Shown one piece after another: positions 21,143 to 30,409 of a stretch of DNA of 64,000 nt; position 1 is the first letter of the stretch, and each line of letters starts with the position of its first letter. The position numbers and the translations under genes were made by a program. The notes below the pieces were generated by a model. The model worked only from the letters and a program-made list of their open reading frames with translations. It was not told the origin of the DNA and made no database searches. This DNA comes from Solirubrobacteraceae bacterium (GTDB lineage Bacteria > Actinomycetota > Thermoleophilia > Solirubrobacterales > Solirubrobacteraceae), in assembly GCA_030447785.1 (NCBI GenBank), contig JAUJOF010000001.1, positions 366,807-430,806 of the forward strand, read 5' to 3'.

Positions 21143-22519
21143 TCACGCGGGCGGCGGCTTGGGCGAGCGCCACGGCCGGGCCAGGCGGCCGGCCAGCTCG
21201 GCGGGGAGCGCGTCGATCGCCACGCGCTCCTGGGCCAGGGTGTCGCGGTCGCGCACCGTGACCGTGCGGTCCTCCAGCGACTGATGGTCGACGGTCACGC
21301 AGTAGGGCGTGCCGATCTCGTCCTGGCGGCGATAGCGCCTGCCGATGGAACCGCCCTCGTCGTACTCGCTCTGGAGCACGCCGCGCAGCGCGGCGACGAC
21401 CTCGCGGGCCAGCTCGGGCTGGCCGTCCTTGCGTACGAGGGGCAGGACGGCGGCCTTCACGGGGGCCAGGCGGGGATGGAGCTTGAGCACCGTGCGCTGC
21501 TCCCCCGCGCCTGCACCGGGGCCGCCGGACGCGGCCTCGGTGATCTCCTCCTCGTCGTAGGCGTCGACCAGGAAGGCCAGCGTGGCGCGGTCGGCGCCCG
21601 CCGCGGGCTCGATCACGTGGGGGACGTAGCGCTCCTTGGTGGCCTGGTCGAAGTACTCGAGCTTCTCGCCGGAGAACTCGCTGTGCTGGGTGAGGTCGAA
21701 GTCGCCGCGGTTGGCGATTCCCTCCAGCTCCGACCAGCCGATGGGGAAGAGGTACTCCACGTCGGCGGTCCCGCTCGAGTAGTGGCTGAGCTCGTCGGGA
21801 TCGTGGTCGCGCAGGCGCAGGTTGCCCTCCCGGATGCCCAGCTCGACGTACCAGTCGAAGCGCACCCGCCGCCAGAAGGCGTACCAGTCCCCGGCCTCGG
21901 CGGGCGGGACGAAGAACTCCATCTCCATCTGCTCGAACTCGCGCGTGCGAAAGATGAAGTTGCGCGCGGTGATCTCGTTGCGAAACGACTTGCCGACCTG
22001 CGCGATGCCGAAGGGCGGCCGCTTGCGGCTGAACTGCAGGACGTTCTTGAAGTTGACGAAGATGCCCTGTGCGGTCTCGGGGCGAAGGTAGGCCACCGAA
22101 CCCGAGTCGCGCACGGGGCCGACCGTGGTCTCGAACATGAGGTTGAACTGGCGCGCCTGGGTGAGATCGCACTCGGGTCCCTCGCCCGGGGGCTTGGAGG
22201 GCTTGCGCGGACACTCGAGCTCGGGGAGGTGGTCGGCGCGGAAGCGCGCGCCGCAGGTGCGGCAGTCGACCAGCGGATCGGTGAAGTTGCTCAGGTGCCC
22301 GCTGGCCTCCCAGGTGCGCGGGTGCTGGATGATCGCCGAGTCCAGGGCGACGATGTCGTCGCGGTCCTGGAGCATCGCGCGCCACCACTCCTCCTTGACG
22401 TTGCGCTTGAGCAAGACCCCGTAGTGGCCGTAGTCGTAGGTCGAGCCCTGTCCACCGTAGATCTCGGAGGTGGGGAAGACGAAGCCCCGGCGCTTGCACA
22501 GGGCGACGATCTTCTCCAT
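21143..22519 (-). CDS. glyQS: Glycyl-tRNA synthetase
   Basis: MEKIVALCKRRGFVFPTSEIYGGQGSTYDYGHYGVLLKRNVKEEWW; class II motifs; upstream GTG at 22540 also possible. Confidence 0.93.
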   Translation of the reverse strand: MEKIVALCKRRGFVFPTSEIYGGQGSTYDYGHYGVLLKRNVKEEWWRAMLQDRDDIVALDSAIIQHPRTWEASGHLSNFTDPLVDCRTCGARFRADHLPELECPRKPSKPPGEGPECDLTQARQFNLMFETTVGPVRDSGSVAYLRPETAQGIFVNFKNVLQFSRKRPPFGIAQVGKSFRNEITARNFIFRTREFEQMEMEFFVPPAEAGDWYAFWRRVRFDWYVELGIREGNLRLRDHDPDELSHYSSGTADVEYLFPIGWSELEGIANRGDFDLTQHSEFSGEKLEYFDQATKERYVPHVIEPAAGADRATLAFLVDAYDEEEITEAASGGPGAGAGEQRTVLKLHPRLAPVKAAVLPLVRKDGQPELAREVVAALRGVLQSEYDEGGSIGRRYRRQDEIGTPYCVTVDHQSLEDRTVTVRDRDTLAQERVAIDALPAELAGRLARPWRSPKPPPA

Positions 22520-22528
22520 GGTGACCAC

Positions 22529-22550
22529 GTCGGATGCCACGGCATCCGAC
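22529..22550. promoter_or_regulatory. Perfect 22-bp palindrome at the glyQS 5' end
   Basis: GTCGGATGCC-AC-GGCATCCGAC. Confidence 0.6.
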
Positions 22551-22585
22551 GATATAGCGGATGGGGACAGCTCCCGGCTGCGCCG

Positions 22586-22616
22586 GTGCCACGACGAGCG
22601 CCGCTCGTCATGGCAC
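22586..22616. promoter_or_regulatory. 31-nt hairpin in the glyQS/fmdB-like divergent intergenic region
   Basis: GTGCCACGACGAGC-GCC-GCTCGTCATGGCAC, 14-nt arms, one mismatch. Confidence 0.55.
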
Positions 22617-22635
22617 TCCTATACTGAGAGTGCCT

Positions 22636-23001
22636 ATGCCGATCTACGAGTACCGCCGCCCCGACGGGACCACCTTCGAGGTCAGGCAGCGCATCACCGA
22701 GGATGCGCTCACGACCGACCCCGACAGCGGCGTACCCGTGGAGCGCGTGATGCACCCCATCGCCGTCCACTTCAAGGGCAAGGGCTTCTACAACACCGAC
22801 TACGGCACCAAGAAGCGCGCGCGCGAGATGGAGAGCTCCGCCAGCGAGGGCGCCGACAAGCAGGACGCCAAGAAGGCCGAGAAGAAGGACGGGGACAAGG
22901 GATCGGCGAGCCCCTCCTCCTCCTCCTCCTCCTCGTCCTCGGGCGGCGGCGACGGCAAGGCCGCGAAGGCCTCGTCGTCGCCGTCCAAGCAGAGCGGCTG
23001 A
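22636..23001 (+). CDS. FmdB-family-like protein lacking zinc-ribbon cysteines
   Basis: MPIYEYRRPDGTTFEVRQRITEDALTTDPDSGVPVERVMHPIAVHFKGKGFYNTDYG; no Cys; poly-Ser tail. Confidence 0.75.
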   Translation: MPIYEYRRPDGTTFEVRQRITEDALTTDPDSGVPVERVMHPIAVHFKGKGFYNTDYGTKKRAREMESSASEGADKQDAKKAEKKDGDKGSASPSSSSSSSSSGGGDGKAAKASSSPSKQSG

Positions 23002-23002
23002 C

Positions 23003-23341
23003 TCACGCGGCGCCGTAGCGGAAGGAGATGCGCGCGCCGCCTTCGCCCGTGCAGTCGTAGTTCGTGTCCCCGCCGCCGGCCTGCGAGGGACGGCAGGAGA
23101 AGCCGGCGACCTCGTAGGCCTGGCGGCCCTGGCCGACCGCTCCGGCGATGACCCTCTCGGCCTCCGCGCAGACGATCCGCTCGGCGCGGATCCGCGTCGC
23201 CCGGTGCCCGGGTAGTTGAAGGGCCGCGCAGCCGGCACCGCCCAGCTCGGTGGGGTCCGTGATCTCGGGTTCCTCGTCCCCGCCGCACGCGGCCGGGAGC
23301 ACGAGGACGGCCGTCAGGAGGAAGGGCAGCGATCGGCGCAC
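23003..23341 (-). CDS. Small secreted lipoprotein
   Basis: MRRSLPFLLTAVLVLPAACGGDEE lipobox. Confidence 0.65.
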   Translation of the reverse strand: MRRSLPFLLTAVLVLPAACGGDEEPEITDPTELGGAGCAALQLPGHRATRIRAERIVCAEAERVIAGAVGQGRQAYEVAGFSCRPSQAGGGDTNYDCTGEGGARISFRYGAA

Positions 23342-23350
23342 GACCGTGCC

Positions 23351-24385
23351 CTACCCGTCCAGGAAGCGCTCGACGGCCCGCTCCTTGAGCTCGGTCGGTA
23401 CGTTGCCGTCCGGCGTTCCCAGCACACGCGTCTGGGGATCGCCGGCGAACATCAGCGCGAGGAAGGCCCCCAGCAGGGTGGGGCCGCTCATGTCCGAGCG
23501 CACGGCCTGAGGTGCCTCCCAGGCGATCAGCGGCAGGCGCAGGAGGGCCGTCGGGGTGATCAACTGGTCCTTCATCTCGCCGATGATCTCCTGCTGGCGC
23601 CGCGCGCGGGCGAGATCGTTCTCGTTGGGGCGGCACTCGTTCTTACGCGTGCGCGCGAGTGCCAGCGCCTCCTCGCCGCTGAGCTCGGTGGGCTCGCCGG
23701 CCCGGACCCGCACCGTCACCCCGCCGTTGGCGTCCCCGCCGTTGATCCGGCCGACCACGCACCCGCCCTCATAGGTCAGGCCGCCCATCGCGTCGATGAG
23801 CTGGGGGAAGTCCTCGAAGCTCGCGAGGATGACGTGGTCGATCTCCACGCCCGTGTAGCTCTCGACGGTCTGGACTGCCAGGTTGGGTCCGCCGATGAGG
23901 AAGGCGGCGTTGATCTTCTGGGTGCCGCGCCCGGGGATCTGCACCAGCGTGTCGCGCGCGATCGACAGCCGCGCGTTGGCCCCGCCGCCCATGCGCATCA
24001 GCATGATGGTGTCGCTGTTGGCCGGGCCCGTCGTGGTCGAGCCCGGCTCGGCGTTCCGGGCGCTGCGCTGGTCGGAGCCCAGCACCAGCACGTTGGTGGC
24101 CTCGAAGGGCGGGAAGCCCCCGGCGCCCAGCGCGTCATCGACCTCTCGGTCGACCGAGAAGGACTCGATCTGCGCGCTGACCAGGAAGATCAGCAGCGAC
24201 ACGGTCAGCCACGCCGCGACGGCGATCCCCAGCCACTTGACCACGCGTCCCACGCCGATGCGCCGCCCGCCGGGACGGCGAGGGGTGCGCGCTCGGTCGG
24301 GCACGTCGCCGCCTCCCCCGCGGCGGCCCAGCAGGCCTCGGCGTGAGTGGTAGACCGTGTACTCGGGTGGGGGACTCTCGGGCAT
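23351..24385 (-). CDS. LytR-CpsA-Psr (LCP) family protein
   Basis: VLVLGSDQRS..SDTIMLMRMGG..LSIARDTLVQIPGRGTQKINAAFLIGGPNLAVQTVESYTGVEIDHVI. Confidence 0.92.
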   Translation of the reverse strand: MPESPPPEYTVYHSRRGLLGRRGGGGDVPDRARTPRRPGGRRIGVGRVVKWLGIAVAAWLTVSLLIFLVSAQIESFSVDREVDDALGAGGFPPFEATNVLVLGSDQRSARNAEPGSTTTGPANSDTIMLMRMGGGANARLSIARDTLVQIPGRGTQKINAAFLIGGPNLAVQTVESYTGVEIDHVILASFEDFPQLIDAMGGLTYEGGCVVGRINGGDANGGVTVRVRAGEPTELSGEEALALARTRKNECRPNENDLARARRQQEIIGEMKDQLITPTALLRLPLIAWEAPQAVRSDMSGPTLLGAFLALMFAGDPQTRVLGTPDGNVPTELKERAVERFLDG

Positions 24386-24444
24386 GGGCGGGAGCGGGCG
24401 GCCGTGCCGGTGGGCGGCCGAGGGCGCACTCTAAGGTGGCCGCC

Positions 24445-25449
24445 ATGACGACCGGCTGCGTGATCGGCGTCGACCTCGGTGGCACCAAGCTGCTGGCCGG
24501 TGCGGTCGACGGGGACCTCATCGTCCGCCACCGCGCCCACCGGACGGTCGGCGGGCTCGAGCAGGCGGCGCTGCTGGACACCGTCGTGGACGCCGTGCGA
24601 GAGGCGATCCTGGCCGCCGCACCCGACGCCCCGGTGCTCGGCGTGGGCTTTGGCATCCCCTCGCTGGTCGATCGCGCTACGGGCACCTCGCTGCACTCGG
24701 TGCACCTGCCGCTGGAGGACGTGCCCTTCCGCGACCTGATGGCCGAGCGCCTCGACGTGCCGGTCTTCGTGGACAACGACGCGACCGCCGCGATTCTGGC
24801 CGAGTGGCGCTTCGGTGCGGCGCGGGGTGCGGCCGACGCGGTGCTGCTCACGCTGGGCACGGGCATCGGCGGCGGTCTCGTCGTCGGCGGGCGGATCGTG
24901 CGCGGCGCGCGCGGCATGGCCGCGGAGCTGGGGCATGTCCCGGTGGAGCGCGACGGGCCCGCCTGCGGCCCGGGCTGTCCCGCGCGCGGGTGCCTGGAGG
25001 CGGTGGCCTCGGGTACCGCGCTGGCGCGGGAGGCGCTGGCGGCCGCGCGGGGGCACCCGCGCAGCGGGTTGGGTCGGGCGCTGGCCGGGGGTTTGGAGAT
25101 CACCGGCGCCCTCTGCGTCGAGCTGGCCCACGACGGCGACGCCGCGGCGCGGGCCGTGGTGGCGGAGGTGGGCCGCCGGCTGGGCGTGGGGATCGCCGGG
25201 CTGGCCAATGTCTTCGATCCCGAGATCGTCGTGGTGGGCGGTGGCGTGATGGCCGCCGGCGAGCTCCTGCTCGGCCCGGCCCGGGAGGTCGCCGCGGCGC
25301 GCGCGCTGCCGCCGCTGGGCTCGCTCGTGCGCGTGGAGCCGGCGCGCTTCGGCGCGGAGTCGGGCATGGTCGGCGCTGCGGCGCTGGCGCTAGAGGGTCT
25401 CGGGCGCCTGCCCGCCGGGGAGCCCGCGGAGCTGGGAGGCGGGGGGTGA
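24445..25449 (+). CDS. ROK family sugar kinase (glucokinase-like)
   Basis: VIGVDLGGTKLLAGAVDGD; VDNDATAAILAEW; LGTGIGGGLVVGGRIVRG; ACGPGCPARGCLEAVASG. Confidence 0.92.
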   Translation: MTTGCVIGVDLGGTKLLAGAVDGDLIVRHRAHRTVGGLEQAALLDTVVDAVREAILAAAPDAPVLGVGFGIPSLVDRATGTSLHSVHLPLEDVPFRDLMAERLDVPVFVDNDATAAILAEWRFGAARGAADAVLLTLGTGIGGGLVVGGRIVRGARGMAAELGHVPVERDGPACGPGCPARGCLEAVASGTALAREALAAARGHPRSGLGRALAGGLEITGALCVELAHDGDAAARAVVAEVGRRLGVGIAGLANVFDPEIVVVGGGVMAAGELLLGPAREVAAARALPPLGSLVRVEPARFGAESGMVGAAALALEGLGRLPAGEPAELGGGG

Positions 25450-26285
25450 TCCCCACGGGGACGGTGGCCCGCGGCCGTCTCATCGTATGCCCCACGCCGA
25501 TCGGCAACCTGGAGGATGTGACCCTGCGCGTGCTCGCCTCGCTGCGCGAGGCCCATGTGGTGGCCTGCGAGGACACGCGGCGGACCCGAGTGCTGCTGGA
25601 GCGCTACGGCGTGAACGCGTCGCTGATCTCCTACCACGAGCACAACGAGCGCGAGCGCACGCCGCAGCTGCTGGAGCGCATGCGCGAGGGGACGGTGGTC
25701 GCCCTCGTCAGCGATGCGGGGATGCCGCTCGTGAGCGATCCGGGCTTCGTGCTCGTGCGCGCCTGTGCGCTGGCCGGGCTCGGCGTGGAGGTGCTGCCCG
25801 GCCCCAGCGCGCCGGTGGCCGCGCTGGTGGCCAGTGCGCTGCCCGCCGAGACCTGGCGGTTCGTGGGCTTCCTGCCCCGGCGGGCGCGCGACCTCGTGGC
25901 GGTCCTGGACGGGGCCGAGACCGTGGTGGCCTTCGAGGCGCCCGGACGGGTCGGCGCGTCGCTGCGCGCGCTGGCCGAGGCGGACCCCCAGCGCGAGGTC
26001 GCGGTCTGCCGCGAGCTGACCAAGGTCCACGAGGAGGTCGTGCGGGGTACCGCCGGCGAGCTGGCCGCACGCTACGAGGCGCAGGCGCCGCGCGGCGAGG
26101 TGGTGCTGGTGGTGGCGGGCGCGGCAGCGTCGAGTCCCGAGGCAGCCTCGCAGGCCGCCGCCGTCGACGCGCTGCGCCGCCTCGTCGAGGCCGGCGCGCG
26201 AGCCCGCCCCGCGGCGGGCGTCGTCGCCGAGCTGACCGGGGTGCGGGCCAACACGCTGTACCGGGCGCTGACCGAAGGGGAGTGA
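25446..26285 (+). CDS. rsmI: 16S rRNA (cytidine(1402)-2'-O)-methyltransferase
   Basis: GRLIVCPTPIGNLEDVTLRVLASLREAHVVACEDTRRTRVLLERYGV; GPSAPVAALVAS. Confidence 0.93.
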   Translation: MIPTGTVARGRLIVCPTPIGNLEDVTLRVLASLREAHVVACEDTRRTRVLLERYGVNASLISYHEHNERERTPQLLERMREGTVVALVSDAGMPLVSDPGFVLVRACALAGLGVEVLPGPSAPVAALVASALPAETWRFVGFLPRRARDLVAVLDGAETVVAFEAPGRVGASLRALAEADPQREVAVCRELTKVHEEVVRGTAGELAARYEAQAPRGEVVLVVAGAAASSPEAASQAAAVDALRRLVEAGARARPAAGVVAELTGVRANTLYRALTEGE

Positions 26286-26388
26286 GGGGCGCCCGGGGAG
26301 CGGGTGAATCGTCAGGTCTTCGCGCAGCGGAGGTGTCGAATCCACGCGGATCGGCGGTCCCGGCGCCGAGGGACCGTAGGTTCTCGAC

Positions 26389-27285
26389 GTGTCCCCGCGC
26401 CATCTCGCCGTCGCCGTTGTCCTCTCCGCGCTGGCGGTCGCGCTGGCCTTGCCGCCGACGGCCGGCGCCGCGGCGTGGCGCTGGCCGCTCGAGGGCCGGG
26501 TCGCCCGCGAGTTCCGCGTCGGCGCGAACCCCTACGCGGGCGGTCAGCACCGCGGCGTGGATCTCGCCGCGCCGCTGCGCACCCCGGTGCGGGCGGTCTG
26601 CCCGGGTCCGGTGCGCTTCTCCGGACGGGTGGGCGACAGCGGCCTGGTGGTCAGCGTGCTCTGCGGCGAGCTGATCGCCAGCTACCTGCATCTCGGCGAG
26701 ATCGCGGTGCGCCGCGGGGAGCATGTGTTCACGGGCCGCCGGCTGGGCGCGGTGGGCAGGACAGGGGACCCTCCGCCTGGCCCTGCCCACCTTCATCTCG
26801 GCGCGCGCGAGGCGGCCACCGGCCGCTACCGCGATCCGCTCGAGCTGCTGGGTGGTCGCGGCGCGCCACCCGGCGCACCGGTGGTGGGCGGCCCACGCGG
26901 AGCGAGGCCCCGTCCCGTTCCCAGCCCTGCCCCGCTCGGCCGCGCGCCCGCGCCGGTCCGCGCGCCCGCTCCCGGTTTCGCGCCCGCGCCCGGCCTTGCG
27001 CCGGCGCCCGGTTTCGCGCCGGCGCCCGGTTTCGCGCCGGCGCCCGGTCTTGCGCCCGCGCCCGTCATCGCCGTCCCGCCCCCGGACGTTCCCGCGCCCG
27101 ACCGCCCCGTTCCCCTCGCCGCCTGGCTCGGGCTCGTGCTCTTCGCCGCGGGGGTGCCGCTCGGCGGGCTGGTCCGCCGCTCACGCTGGGCGCGGAGCCG
27201 CGGCGGCTGGCGCGGTCAGCCGCTGAGCAGCGCTGCGACGTCGCGCGCGCAGCCCGCTCGGGGCGCCCCAGCGCCCCGCCGGTAG
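26389..27285 (+). CDS. M23-type peptidase domain protein with APAPG(F/L) repeats
   Basis: Signal peptide; HRGVDLAAPLRTPVRAV; HLHLGARE; Pro/Ala repeats then TM. Confidence 0.8.
   Translation: MSPRHLAVAVVLSALAVALALPPTAGAAAWRWPLEGRVAREFRVGANPYAGGQHRGVDLAAPLRTPVRAVCPGPVRFSGRVGDSGLVVSVLCGELIASYLHLGEIAVRRGEHVFTGRRLGAVGRTGDPPPGPAHLHLGAREAATGRYRDPLELLGGRGAPPGAPVVGGPRGARPRPVPSPAPLGRAPAPVRAPAPGFAPAPGLAPAPGFAPAPGFAPAPGLAPAPVIAVPPPDVPAPDRPVPLAAWLGLVLFAAGVPLGGLVRRSRWARSRGGWRGQPLSSAATSRAQPARGAPAPRR
26961..27065 (+). repeat. About six tandem 18-bp coding repeats
   Basis: CGCGCCGGCGCCCGGTTT-type units encoding APAPGF/APAPGL. Confidence 0.85.
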
Positions 27286-27297
27286 CCTCCGGGGCGC

Positions 27298-28830
27298 ATG
27301 GCCTTCTATGTCACCACGCCGATCTACTACGTCAACGCGGCGCCCCACCTGGGCCACGCGTACACCACGATCGCCGCCGACGTGCTGGCCCGCCACATGC
27401 GCCAGCGCGGCGAGGACGTCTTCTTCCTCACCGGCACCGACGAGCACGGCGAGCCGGTCGCTCTGGCCGCCGAGCGCGAGGGCATCACCCCGCGCGAGCT
27501 GGGTGATCGCAACGTGGAGCACTTCAGGGCTCTCCTGCCCCAGCTCGGCGTCACCAACGACTTCTTCATCCGCACCTCCGACCCCGAGCACGAGCGCCGC
27601 GTGCAGGAGGTGCTCCAGCGGGTGCACGACAACGGGCACGTCTACAAGGGCACCTACGAGGGCTGGTACTGCCCCCGCTGCGCCGACTTCAAGTCCGACC
27701 AGGAGGCGGGGGAGGACCACCGCTGCCCGATCCACCAGATCCCGCTCGACCGTGAGCGCGAGGACAACTGGTTCTTTCGCCTGTCGGCCTTCCAGGAGGA
27801 CCTCGAGCGCCTGCTGGCCGAGGACAGCGACTTCGTGCTCCCGCGCCACTTCCGCAACGAGGCGCGCGCGTTCGTGGCTCAGGGCCTGCACGACGTCTCG
27901 CTGACCCGCGCGCGGCTGAAGTGGGGCATCTCCGTCCCCTGGGATCCCGACCAGGTCTTCTATGTGTGGTTCGACGCGCTGCTCAACTACGTCACCGCGC
28001 TGGCCTTCGCGCGCGAGGGCGACGACCTCACCGAGCGCTTCTGGCCGGCCACCTTCCACCTCATCGGCAAGGACATTCTCAAGTTCCACACGGTGTACTG
28101 GCCGGCCCTGCTGCTGGCCGCGGGCCTGCCCGTGCCCCAGCACGTCTTCGTCCACGGCTTCCTGCTCATGCGCGACTCGTCCGGCGTCGAGCACAAGATG
28201 AGCAAGTCGTTGGGCAACGTCCTCGACCCCTTCGAGGTGCTGGCCACCTACGGCGCCGACCCGCTGCGCTTCTACGTGCTGCGCGAGGTGTCCTTCGGGC
28301 AGGACGGCGGAGTGTCCACCGCCGGCTTCGCCGCGCGCTACGAGGGCGAGCTGGCCAACGAGCTGGGCAACCTGGCCAGCCGCGTCACCGCGATGCTCGC
28401 CCGCTACCGCGACGGCGAGGTCCCCCGGGCCGGGCTCGACCCCGAGCTGCGCGAGGAGATCGACGCCACCGCGGGCCAGGTCTGCGCGCACCTCGACGGC
28501 GCCCAGCTCACGCCGGCTCTCGACGCGGCCTGGCAGCCCGTGCGCCGGCTGAACCGCTACGTGGAGGAGCGCGCGCCGTGGGCGCTGGCCAAGGACCCCC
28601 AGCGCGCCGGTGAGCTCGACCGGACGCTGGCCTCGCTGGCCGAGGGCCTGCGCGTCGTGGCCATCGTGCTGGCGCCGTGGCTGCCCGACACGATGGACCG
28701 CCTGCTCGACGCGCTGGGCGCGCAGGATCGCACGCTGGCCAGCGCGCGCTACGGCGCCGAGGTGCCCGGCCGGGTCGAGCGCCTCGCGCCGCTGTTTCCC
28801 AAGGTCGACCTCGACACCGCCGCGGCGTGA
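27298..28830 (+). CDS. metG: Methionyl-tRNA synthetase
   Basis: MAFYVTTPIYYVNAAPHLGHAYTTIAADVLARH; KMSKSLGNV. Confidence 0.95.
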   Translation: MAFYVTTPIYYVNAAPHLGHAYTTIAADVLARHMRQRGEDVFFLTGTDEHGEPVALAAEREGITPRELGDRNVEHFRALLPQLGVTNDFFIRTSDPEHERRVQEVLQRVHDNGHVYKGTYEGWYCPRCADFKSDQEAGEDHRCPIHQIPLDREREDNWFFRLSAFQEDLERLLAEDSDFVLPRHFRNEARAFVAQGLHDVSLTRARLKWGISVPWDPDQVFYVWFDALLNYVTALAFAREGDDLTERFWPATFHLIGKDILKFHTVYWPALLLAAGLPVPQHVFVHGFLLMRDSSGVEHKMSKSLGNVLDPFEVLATYGADPLRFYVLREVSFGQDGGVSTAGFAARYEGELANELGNLASRVTAMLARYRDGEVPRAGLDPELREEIDATAGQVCAHLDGAQLTPALDAAWQPVRRLNRYVEERAPWALAKDPQRAGELDRTLASLAEGLRVVAIVLAPWLPDTMDRLLDALGAQDRTLASARYGAEVPGRVERLAPLFPKVDLDTAAA

Positions 28831-29576
28831 TCGACAGCCACACGCACCTGGACAGCTGCGCGGGGGACGACCGCGAGCTGGTCACCGCCGCCGAGGCCGC
28901 GGGCGTGCACCGCATCCTCACCGTGGGCACCGAGGGCGCGTCCTGTCGCGCCGCGCTGGGCGCCACCGAGGCCTTCGGGCAGGTCCGCGCCGCCATCGGG
29001 CGCCACCCCAACGAGGCCACGGGCTTCGACGACGAGGACCTGGCCGAGCTGCGTGCGCTGGCGGCCCACCCCGGCTGCGCGGCCATCGGCGAGACCGGCC
29101 TGGACTTCCACCGCGACCGGACCCCGCCCGACGACCAGCGCCGCGCCTTCGCCGCGCAGATCGCCCTGGCCCGCGAGACGGGCAAGCCCCTGGTCATCCA
29201 CACCCGCGCCGCCGACGACGACACCATCGCCACGCTGGCCGAGCGCGCGGGCGGTGTGACGGTGATCCTGCACTGCTTCTCGATGGCCGAGCGCCTCGAG
29301 CAGTGCCTCGACCACGGCTGGTGGATCTCCTTCGCGGGCAACGTCACCTACCCCAGCGCCGGCGACCTGGCCGCCGCGGCCCAGCGGGTCCCCGCCGAGC
29401 GCCTCCTGGTGGAGACCGATGCGCCCTACCTCACCGCTCAGCCCGTGCGCAGGGAGCGCAACCAGCCCGCCTACGTGGTGCACACCGCGCGCTTCCTGGC
29501 CGAGCGGCGCGGGGTGGCCTACGAGGAACTGGAGGCGACCGTCGAGCGCAACGCCGCCGGCCTGTTCGGGTGGTGA
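28827..29576 (+). CDS. TatD family hydrolase
   Basis: VIDSHTHLDSCAGDDREL; IGETGLDFHRDRTPPDDQRRAFAAQIALARETGKPLVIHTR; LLVETDAPYLTAQPVR. Confidence 0.92.
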   Translation: MIDSHTHLDSCAGDDRELVTAAEAAGVHRILTVGTEGASCRAALGATEAFGQVRAAIGRHPNEATGFDDEDLAELRALAAHPGCAAIGETGLDFHRDRTPPDDQRRAFAAQIALARETGKPLVIHTRAADDDTIATLAERAGGVTVILHCFSMAERLEQCLDHGWWISFAGNVTYPSAGDLAAAAQRVPAERLLVETDAPYLTAQPVRRERNQPAYVVHTARFLAERRGVAYEELEATVERNAAGLFGW

Positions 29577-30409
29577 GGGCGCCGGTCGAGCTCCCCGCCC
29601 AGCCCTCGCTGCGGCGCATGGCCCGATTCGGCGTGCGACCCAGGCGCCACCTGGGTCAGAACTTCCTCGTCGACTCGAACATCCTGGGAGTGATCGAGCG
29701 CGCCGCGGTGCTCGCGCCCGGCGACGTCGTCCTGGAGATCGGCGGGGGGCTCGGGGTGCTCTCCGAGCACCTCGCCGCCCGGGTCGACCACGTGCACGTG
29801 GTCGAGCTCGACCGCGCGCTGGAGGCCCCGCTGCGCGAGGCGCTCGATCCCTTCGCCGAGCGGGCCACCCTGCACGTGGCCGACGCGATGGAGCTCGACC
29901 TGCCGGCGCTCGCCCCGGCGCCGACCAAGGTCGTGGCCAACCTGCCCTACGGGATCGCCGCGGGCGCGCTGCTGCGCACGGTGGAGGAGCTGCCGGGTGT
30001 CGAGCGCTGGGTGGGGATGGTCCAGCGCGAGGTGGGCGAGCGCTTCGCCGCCGCGCCCGCCACGCCCGCCTACGGCGTGCCCTCCGTCCTGGCCCAGTTG
30101 AGCTGCACCGTCCGCGTCCTTCGTCCCATCGCGCGCACCGTCTTCCATCCCGTCCCCAACGTCGACTCGGTGCTGCTGGGGATGGAGCGGGTGCGCGCCG
30201 GCGCCGATCCGGCCCTGGCCCGCCTCGTGCGCCACGCCTTCGCCCACCGGCGCAAGGCGCTCGCGCGTTCGCTCTCCCTCGCGCCGGGGGCGCCGCGCGA
30301 CGTGCGCGACCGCGTGCGGGCCGCCCTGGAGGCGCTCGGTCTCCCGCCCGACGCGCGCGCCGAGCGCCTGTCCCCCGAGAGCTTCCGTGCCCTGGCCGAG
30401 GCGCTGTGA
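29573..30409 (+). CDS. rsmA: 16S rRNA dimethyladenosine transferase
   Basis: RRHLGQNFLVDSNILGVIERAAVLAPGDVVLEIGGGLGVL; VVANLPYGIAAGALL. Confidence 0.93.
   Translation: MRAPVELPAQPSLRRMARFGVRPRRHLGQNFLVDSNILGVIERAAVLAPGDVVLEIGGGLGVLSEHLAARVDHVHVVELDRALEAPLREALDPFAERATLHVADAMELDLPALAPAPTKVVANLPYGIAAGALLRTVEELPGVERWVGMVQREVGERFAAAPATPAYGVPSVLAQLSCTVRVLRPIARTVFHPVPNVDSVLLGMERVRAGADPALARLVRHAFAHRRKALARSLSLAPGAPRDVRDRVRAALEALGLPPDARAERLSPESFRALAEAL

Noticed and set aside
22519-22636. Glycine riboswitch or T-box controlling glyQS
   Set aside because: The region is under 120 nt and lacks the conserved motifs of either element; only simple palindromes are present.
22913-22936. (TCC)8 tract as a phase-variation switch
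   Set aside because: Trinucleotide changes keep the frame; it only alters Ser-tail length. The similar (CCT)n at about 62165-62188 encodes poly-Glu.
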